A stretch of 64,000 nucleotides of DNA from Quercus robur (lineage: Eukaryota; Streptophyta; Magnoliopsida; Fagales; Fagaceae). Both the position numbers and the translations under genes were made by a program. The notes beneath the pieces are model-generated. The model was not told where the DNA came from. It worked only from the letters and a program-made list of their open reading frames with translations, and searched no databases. Positions 56,817-64,000 of this stretch are shown in pieces. Within the stretch, counting starts at the first letter, position 1; every line of letters starts with the position of its first letter. The stretch covers positions 20,187,351 through 20,251,350 of the forward strand of contig NC_065544.1 in the NCBI RefSeq assembly GCF_932294415.1, written 5' to 3'.

Positions 56817-57107
56817 TATATTAATATATTAGTTAGTTGTTGAAATATATTACTTGGAAGTTTCTCTTCTTTGAAAAGATGATGCTGGATCAATTTTTTA
56901 TATCAGCGGAGAATAATAAAATAAATATAGGGATTAGGAAAAATAACTCAAGGAAAGGGACTCACTTAAAGCTACAACTCACCCAACTTATTAAAGAATT
57001 CCTTACTCTTTCAGTTGGAGCTCTTAATTAAGTCTCAAGCTCTGCATAGTGCATACACAAAAATGAATAGTTCAATTCACTCTCCTCTTGTTCACTCACT
57101 TGTAACA

Positions 57108-57166
<59 letters not shown>

Positions 57167-57635
57167 GAAGACTTGTCCATCCTTTGTGAAACATGGTTGA
57201 AATTAAACTGTTAGCGTTAGCTTTCATTCTAATCTTTTTGGAAGTATCAGAATTGCACAAGAGTACATATACTTCAATTTGATGCTAACGCACATGTACA
57301 CACATACAATTTAATTGAGATGCAAGTTAAGAGGTTCATATCATATGGCACCGATTTGCTATATAAGCGAAAGTTAACAATTCCTAGCCCAAATCAACGT
57401 TTTCCCAATAACGATGATCCATAGCTTTTTATCAACACAATTCCTAACCCAAATCAATGTTTGCCCAAACAATTATATCACAAAGCCCAAGCCCAAGAAT
57501 AGGCCCAACAACGTTTATTTTTTTAGTTTTTTATGAATGTGATAGAACTTTATTAAAACAAACCAAATCCAATACAAGCAGCATAAGCTAGCAGAGCACA
57601 GCAAAGCCATAAGACAATTTATCAAAACCGTGCAA

Positions 57636-57666
57636 GTGCGAGTGCGAGTGCGAGTGCGAGTGCGAG
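57636..57666 (+). repeat. (GTGCGA)5 hexamer repeat
   Basis: Five uninterrupted GTGCGA units, unusual in being CG-containing within AT-rich DNA. Confidence 0.9.
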
Positions 57667-59867
57667 AGTGTGTTTGTAGGCATGGCTTAAGCATGCTGTG
57701 AATTTGGGACTATATTTAGGTGTCATTAGAAAATTAGTAATCAACGAAAACCGAGAGAGATCATCGTCATCGTCTCTGGTAATGGAATTGTTCTATTTTT
57801 CGTTCATATTTTAATTTATAGATAGATGGTCATGAACATCCTAGTGACCCCCACATAATAAGATTGTCTTTGAATTCTGGGAAATCAATTTCCAAAATGT
57901 CTGTGATAATACCTTTCTCTTTTCCCACCTACATGGCCTGTCGTGCCGCAAATGAGCAAATAATAATAACATGAAAGATATTATTATAAATTACTATTTA
58001 TTATGATTTTCGTAGATATTACTATATGTTTTTTTTGGTAGAAATATTAGTATATGTTATCTACTTATATAAATTAAATGAATTCTTCTAATAGTTTTAC
58101 GGAGAGAGATTCAACGCTATTAGGTTCAATGAATTTAGACGTAATTTGTTTTCCTCGATCCTTTCTATTTCTCTTTCATGTTTGACATTGTTTATTGGTT
58201 TCTTAAAAAATAATAATAATGCTTTCAAAAAAAAACAAAAATAATAATAATAAATTAACATTTTTTATTGAGCTGAATATATAAGAATACAATGCGGAGA
58301 TACGGTGGCGCTCGATATGAGTACGTCTTTCGAGTTTGCTTGTTTCATTATTTTAAAGTTTAATAACTAAATTTATTCACTATATGTAATAAAAAATTAT
58401 GGCCTTGGGGCTATTTGACCTTTTTTTTTTTTTTTTTTAATAATACTTTCTGCTTACAACTGTGTCTGGATTGGTTTTGACAATGATGGAACCCATCACC
58501 ACCATACTCGTCATTTTAGACTGTGAAAGACCAAGTTGGACTTTTAATTTAACCCTAGAAAAATAAGAATGAGAAGATCAACTTGGATAGAGTTTACATT
58601 GAGAGAGATTTCCTAGACAATATTCATTTGAATGCAAGTAGAAAAAAATGTTGATACTTCGATAGTTTTTTCACACGTTCAGATATCTCAAGTTGCTTTC
58701 AATGGGTTCTTAATTAACTGGACAATAAAACTTTCTTTATACTGCTCCACACAAATGAGTGAGTTTTAAATAAAGAAGAAAATCAAATGTTATCCACGCA
58801 AAGTAGTATTGTAGAAAAAGAAAAGACTGAACTAATACTCACAATGTAATTTTTGTGTCACTTTTTTATACTTCTGCTTTCACATCTATTTTAATATCTT
58901 TAACAAATAAGACACTTACAAAAACTACTATTATCAATTGAGGTTCGTTGTAGTGTGTATTCCTTACATTCTGCTCAGAATAAATTGCTAGTTCTTATGA
59001 TGATAAGAATATATATACACGTGATGTTGCATGTTGCTGGGCCTTGAGAGAAAAAAGGCATTTGATATGGAAAAAAAATCTAACGCAACTAGAGAGATTG
59101 CTCTAGAAGCTATGGCTCTAATGCCATGTAGAAAGTGAGCAAGACCAAATTAATATTCACAATGCAGTGACTAGGATACTTGTCCTTCAAATACATGGTT
59201 CAGTAGGTTTTTTTCGTACTTTTTAAATATATTGTAGGCTTCAAAGATAATTCAGATTAATAAAATTCAGATTTTGTGTACTTCTATCTAAGAGAATATC
59301 TTGTTTATATATATATATATATTCCTTAAAGGGGAACAAGAATTATAAAGGTTCCATAAAATTAAAAGAAATACAAAGTTAATGATTGATAATATTGAGC
59401 TTGAAATTCATCGTTAAGTTGTAGGTTAATTTTTTCAGAAAGTCAGCCTCTGTATAAATCTTTCCTAAAAAAAAAAAAAAAAAAAAAGCCTTCGTATACT
59501 TCATATTCGTGACAGCTAGATGCTAAGTCGTATGCTCATATCTGAAGAAATAATAATAAAATAAAAAAAGTTTAGGCTTGCCTATATATATAAGCAATAA
59601 GAACTTCCCTGTATCTTGTACTTCCATCTTTATCTATCGGCTTAACTCAGCCTTACTTTCCATATTTAGTAACCATTGACTTGTTACAATTTGCTTCTGT
59701 TGAATAAAAATAATTTTTGGCAGTATCTTCTGAGTTCTAATCAATTTTCTCTGCTCCATTGTTTTAATATAGGTTTGATATACACATACACTAGAGCTAA
59801 CTAGTTTCTGGCTCTAATGAGTGGGTGTGTTACTTGTTTATTTGTTTGGACCCCTTAAAAGCAGATT

Positions 59868-60722
59868 GTTTAACCTAATGAATCAGTCAAGTAGTTACTT
59901 AGGTTAATTATGAGATCTAGGTTAAACAGTAATAGATTATATCATGCAGTGCAGCAAAATAAATAAGACAACGATATAATTACCTAGAGAAACTAATGAA
60001 ACAAACCGTTTCAAGGTAAAAACTTGGAAAGGATTTAATCTAACTATCCTCAAGGTAAAACAAATCTACTATGATAAAATGAAATATTACAATAAATTTA
60101 AACCCTAAATCTAAAACTACCTCTTGTAGAACTTACTAACACGACTACGTGCAACTTTGACTCCATGGACTTTTCTACCTTGGATTTGCTAAACCCAAGC
60201 TCCCACGCTTGTGACTTTGAGATCTCACTCAAAAGTTTAGCAACACAAACTCTCCAGTTTGTGATTCCAAGACCACCATTGAAGATTTAAATTATTAACT
60301 ATGTATGATCTTGTTGCAGTAATTTCAAATCTACCGGTTTTAATGGTATGAGAATGATTTCTGATAGTAACTTTGGAAAGATAAAGCACAACACCTTTTA
60401 GATCTCATAAGAGCACCTCCAAAGTCTCAACAAAATGTGCCTTAGGATTTCCTTTAAATATTATGTGAAATAGATCTGGAACTCTAATCACTTATTGGAC
60501 TTAATGAGTAGTGGGCCGAAATTAAAATCTACAAAACTTGCATCTCGATTGGTCGAACCTAGTATGTTTTGAATTCTTGAACTTGCAACATTTTTTTTCT
60601 TGTATTCTGACTTATAGTAGTTTGAGCATTATCTAATATATCCTATAGACTCTAAGATCTATACCTAGACAAGTTTGTATTCATAGTTTGCCAATTGTTC
60701 TAAACTGTTAGAACCTAACATT
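59868..60722. mobile_element. Possible LTR-like sequence abutting the SULTR start
   Basis: The segment ends in ACTGTTAGAACCTAACA, a TGTTAG...CTAACA palindromic end of the kind seen in plant LTRs, nine bases before the SULTR ATG. Composition (ordered CCCAAGCTCCCACGCTTGTG and CACAAACTCTCCAGTTTGTG blocks) is repeat-like. The left end and a duplication were not found, so the class is uncertain. Confidence 0.3.
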
Positions 60723-60731
60723 ACTCACAAG

Positions 60732-61483
60732 ATGGAGATTGGGAGTGGCCCTTCGTCGCGACACCATCCACAACCTTTTTCTCAAATTCACAAGGTGGAA
60801 AGGCCTCCTAAGCAAAATGTTCTCACAGAATTTCAAACTGTTATCAAGGAAACTTTCTTCCACGATGAACCCTTACGTGCTTTTCGGGGCCAAAGAAGTC
60901 ATACAAAGTTTTATCTTGTACTCCAAGCAATTTTCCCGATTCTTGAATGGGCAAGAAGCTACAACCTACAAAAGTTCAGAGGTGACCTGATTGCTGGACT
61001 CACCATAGCTAGCCTGTGTGTCCCTCAGGTGAGTGAAAAATATTTCCATAAAATAAAATAAGCTTATCTAAATATATTATTAATTTTCAGTTTCCATTTC
61101 TAATGATGCTCAAATATTTTTCCTACTAGGATATTGCATATGCAAAGCTAGCAAATCTTGATCCCCAATATGGGTTATGTGAGTTTCCTTGTTTATCACT
61201 CGGTTTTTTTTTGCTACAATATGTTCTACTTTGTTAATCAATAATTAATGTTGTTTGTTGTTGACTTTTCTCTAGACTCTAGCTTTGTTCCACCTCTTAT
61301 TTATGCCTGCATGGGTAGCTCCAGAGATATTGCCATAGGACCAGTGGCCGTGGTGTCTCTTTTGATTGGAACTATGGGGCAGAATGAGATTGATCCAAAG
61401 AAAAATGCTCTTGCTTATAGGCGTCTTGTATTCACTGCTACCTTTTTTGCTGGAGTCACTCAATTCGCACTTGGTTTTTTCAG
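60732..61483 (+). CDS. Group-1-type sulfate/H+ symporter (SULTR), first three exons
   Basis: Plant SULTR proteins are plasma-membrane H+/sulfate symporters of the SLC26/SulP family with about 12 membrane segments and a STAS domain. Exons here are 60732-61028 (99 codons), 61130-61178 and 61276-61483, with GT-AG junctions and matching phases. The next exon lies beyond the window. Residues about 30-60 give the family leader (PPKQN, KETFFHDEPLRAFR). The first transmembrane region reads FRGDLIAGLTIASLCVPQ, followed by DIAYAKLANLDPQYGLYSSF, VPPLIYACMGSSRDIAIGPV and FTATFFAGVTQFALGFFR. DPQYGLYSSFVPPL and SSRDIAIGPVAVVSLL favour group 1 (SULTR1, high-affinity root uptake type) over groups 2-4; the exact paralogue is not decided. 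About 184 of some 650 residues are in view. No lesion is seen. The third intron holds large insertions. Confidence 0.9.
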
Positions 61484-61598
61484 GTAGATTATTATTTTTT
61501 AGCTGTTGTTCATTGACAATTCAGCATTAGACTTTCTAGATATCTATATCAAGTGGAAAATGCTAAAAAATACTCCATAATTTGACTTTTATAAATAC

Positions 61599-61640
61599 TA
61601 GCCGCAGACCCACGCTATGCGTGAAAATATAAATATTACG
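61599..61640 (-). mobile_element. Helitron 3' terminus in SULTR intron 3
   Basis: On the minus strand the sequence forms the hairpin CACGC-ATA-GCGTG, then GGTCTGCGGCTAG directly followed by T. This fits the Helitron 3' end (hairpin, short spacer, CTRR|T). The matching 5' TC end is not recognised in the window and may lie to the right or be lost. The motif parallels the 50354 terminus. Confidence 0.6.
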
Positions 61641-61749
61641 TAAAAAGGTGTAATATATATATATAAAAACCATTACTTCAAGTATTGTTTATTTGAAAAA
61701 AAAAAAAAAGATTTCTACACGTTTTTTATTTTAATCTTTTTTTGGATAA

Positions 61750-63644
61750 AGTTTAGCTACAAAACTAGTTGTAGCCTGAGGCTACAAACTGCTCTAATAA
61801 ACTGACTTGTGTAAAAAATGGCATGTGCAATGCACATGATTACTTAAGTAAACTTAACCCAACTAACCTTAGTTAACTACACTACTTATTAAAAAAATAA
61901 AAATAAAAACTAAAAACTAAAAACTAAAAAGAACCTATACGTATAATCTCTCTCTCTCTCTCTCTCTCCTCTCTTTCATCGACTTCTCTCTCTAAACCGT
62001 AACCCAGAAACCCAGCTCCCACTGGTCACCCAAAGCCTCCTGTCTCCACCGCCGGCCAACCTCAAATTCTGTACTGTCTCCACTGCCAGGCCACCATATA
62101 TATCAAATCCTTCTTTGTCACTACCGTCGACCCACCTAGTTCCGCCGCTTCACTAGTCAAAACTAAATTTCCTTTTGTTTTATTTATAGAAAAGTAAATT
62201 TACTCTTTTAATTCTATTAATTTTTTTTGAATGAATTGTGTTTGATTATTAATGTGAGTTTTGGATTTTCTGTTTTGGTTTGATTATTAATGTAAACATT
62301 ATCGCTATAGTAGAGTGCTACACAATGCATAACTATGCTGTATCATTCATTTTATTTTCATTCTCGGCATCCCTATGTTTCTGCAAGCATCTCTTGTGGT
62401 TCTCTAATTCAGTACCAACAAACTTTGATCAATTAAAAATTTGGAGTCATTAACTTGTTGAGGGAGCTTCTCATTGTAGTCAAAGCTGTTTTATTAATGA
62501 GTATTTAGAATCATAGCCCTCTTAAAAATGGTTATCATCAAAAGCTTCTGTTTTGAATGTTGTTGAGCCTCGGCAGTCAAGTAGAAATAGAGAGTACCAA
62601 TAATTCAATGGCACCTATTTTGTTGAATCCACCAAATCAACTCTCCTTCGAATCAAATGTAGCACAAACATGATCTCTACTTGAAAGATGTACAAATATG
62701 ATGGAACTATTGCAGATTCATGCTCGCATTTACAAAACAGGTTTCATTATAGACCATATTCCAGTGAGTAGGCTTCTAACTTTCAGTATACCTCATTGGA
62801 TTTTGGAAACTTAATATATGCTCGGAAGGTTTTTGACAGAATTAGCAGACACATTACTTTCATGTGGAACACCATGATAAGGAGTTGCTCAAATAGCAAT
62901 GAACCAAAAGAAGACCTACTTCTGTACCATTAACAGCTATGTCATTCAGCCCCACACAATGCTTACACCTTTCCTATCCTACTTAAAGCATGTTCCCGTA
63001 TGTTAGCCTTGGAAGAAAGCCAACAAATCCATGCTCACATCATAAAAACAGGGTTTGGCTTGGACATTTATGCCACAAATTCCTTGCTTCTCATGTTTAT
63101 GCCATCTCTAGCAGCATTAAATCTGCACATCTCCTCTTTGACCGGCTACCCCATTGAGACATTGTTTCTTGGATTGATGGGTATACAAAATCTGGCAACA
63201 TAACCAAAGATACATCATTAATTTCTTTACTTGTTGAGATAAATACAACTATAGCGATAATGTTTACATTAATAATCAAACAAAACCAGAAAATCGAAAA
63301 CTCACATTAATAATCAAACACAATTCATTCAGAAAAAAATAATAGAATTAAAAAAGTAAATTTAGTTTTCTTTGAATAAAACAAAAGAAAATTTAGTTTT
63401 GACCGGTGTAGTGGCGGAGCGACGCATAAGAGGTGACTTTGAGTGGCGGAACTAGGTGGACTGGTGGTAAAGACAGGAGGATTTGAGGTGGTGGGCTGGC
63501 GGAGAAGACAGAGGAGGATTTGAGGTGGTGAGCCAGCGGTGGAGATAGTACAGAATTTGAGGTTGGCCGGCGGTGGAGACAGGAGGCTTTGGGTGACTGG
63601 TGGGAGCTGGGTTTTTGGGTTACGGTTTAGAGAAAGAAGTCGAT

Positions 63645-63692
<48 letters not shown>

Positions 63693-63875
63693 ACGTATAG
63701 GTTCTTTTAGGTTTTTAGTTTTTATTTTTTATTTTTTTAATAGGTAGTGTAGTTAACTAAGGTTAGTTGGGGTAAATTTACTTAAGTAATCATGTGCATT
63801 GCATATGTCATTTTTTACACATGTCATTTTTATTAGAGCAATTTGTAGCCTTAGGCTACAACTGGTTTTGTAGCT
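61750..63875. mobile_element. Long-TIR (Mutator-like?) element with PPR fragment
   Basis: Left arm 61750-62312 and right arm 63248-63875 are inverted copies of about 560-630 bp. Shared outer blocks are TTAGCTACAAAAC and TTGTAGCCT...AGGCTACAAA, then CATGTGCAATGCACATGATT, GAACCTATACGTATAATCTC and a CT/GA microsatellite. The inner arms share TTAATGTAAACATTATCGCT. Between them lies a PPR gene fragment, as in Pack-MULEs. No transposase and no clean target duplication. It sits in SULTR intron 3. Confidence 0.7.
62540..63210 (+). pseudogene. Captured PPR (pentatricopeptide repeat) protein fragment
   Basis: Plus-strand frames read MELLQIHARIYKTGFIIDHI, then ARKVFDRISRHITFMWNTMI, RSCSNSNEPKEDLLLYHQLL, CHSAPHNAYTFPILLKACSR and LEESQQIHAHIIKTGFGLDI, ending in a LLFDRLPH-like and YTKSGNIT piece. 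This is the N-terminal part of a PLS-class plant PPR protein of the E/DYW mitochondrial/plastid editing-factor type. Frameshifts and stops break it and the remainder is absent. It lies between the two arms of the long-TIR element. Confidence 0.82.
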
Positions 63876-64000
63876 AAGCTTTTGATGATAACCATTTTTA
63901 AGAGGGCTATGATTCTAAATACTCATTAATTAAACCGCTTTGACTACAATGAGAAGCTACCTCGGCAAGTTAATGACTCCAAATTTTTAATTGATCAAAG
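63876..64000 (-). repeat. Inverted copy of 62405-62545 at the window edge
   Basis: The reverse complement starts CTTTGATCAATTAAAAATTT and continues through GAGTCATTAACTTG, CTTCTCATTGTAGTCAAAGC and TTATCATCAAAAGC. It matches the PPR-upstream DNA at about 62425-62545 with few differences. A second, oppositely oriented copy of the captured region therefore starts right outside the long-TIR element and runs off the window. Confidence 0.85.

Larger units (their letters stand above)
55212..60731. other. Region upstream of the sulfate transporter, mostly unannotatable
   Basis: AT-rich sequence with CT microsatellites (about 56491-56533 and 57113-57142, the latter passing into TA), a (GTGCGA)n tract, A and T runs (58419-58439, 59467-59486) and short open frames. 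A TATA-like CCTATATATATAAGC at about 59580 could belong to the SULTR promoter if the gene has a leader intron. An exon-like piece is listed separately. No complete gene is supported. Confidence 0.4.

Noticed and set aside
55212..60731. miR395 or other sulfate-responsive small-RNA gene near SULTR
   Set aside because: I looked for the conserved mature miR395 sequence and a matching stem and saw none.
62700..63210. A functional PPR gene
   Set aside because: Frames are broken by stops and shifts, and only the N-terminal repeats exist, between the arms of a transposon.

Overview
The window is nuclear DNA from a woody-eudicot-type plant. It has GT-AG introns, long AT-rich intergenic DNA and a heavy load of nested transposable elements. 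The order (possibly Fagales) is only a guess from the general feel of the repeats. Three host genes are recognisable. The 5' part of the mRNA-export factor gene RAE1 lies on the minus strand at the left edge (three exons, 930-1354). A complete TIC40 gene, for the chloroplast inner-envelope import co-chaperone, lies on the plus strand (13 exons, 24357-42684, 427 aa predicted). The first three exons of a group-1 SULTR-type sulfate transporter lie on the plus strand near the right edge (60732-61483). I found no rRNA genes, free-standing tRNA genes or CRISPR arrays.

Layout. 1-1.6 kb: RAE1 5' end, with a 5'-truncated LINE in its third intron. 2.1-7.4 kb: a tandem duplication, a three-level nest (foldback MITE > hAT-like element > LTR), and a Mutator-like Pack-MULE (5321-6989) holding a NAC-domain fragment and a sugar-phosphate/phosphate translocator fragment. 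7.4-22 kb: two PIF/Harbinger elements in opposite orientation that meet at a perfect 32-bp palindrome. The left one is split by a zf-MYM-type hAT transposon, which is itself split by two non-autonomous elements. 22-24.1 kb: MITEs and SINEs up to the TIC40 promoter. 24.3-42.7 kb: TIC40, whose introns hold LINE, SINE, hAT-like and MITE insertions. 43-50.3 kb: gene-free, with a long-inverted-repeat element containing a solo LTR, then a LINE fragment with an RNase H domain. 50354-55211: a Helitron with complete termini that carries a broken uroporphyrinogen decarboxylase (UROD) copy and several unidentified exon-like pieces. 55.2-60.7 kb: gene-free or weakly supported. 60.7-64 kb: the SULTR gene, whose third intron holds a second Helitron 3' end and a long-TIR element carrying a PPR-gene fragment.

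The host genes are unrelated: nuclear mRNA export, plastid protein import and sulfate uptake. They show no operon-like logic. The main biological theme is gene-fragment capture. Three element types within 64 kb (a Pack-MULE, a Helitron and a long-TIR element) each carry pieces of host genes, two of them from more than one source or strand. All captured copies I could read are broken. Splice sites and protein identities below were assigned by eye from translated sequence and remembered family conservation; no database search was run.
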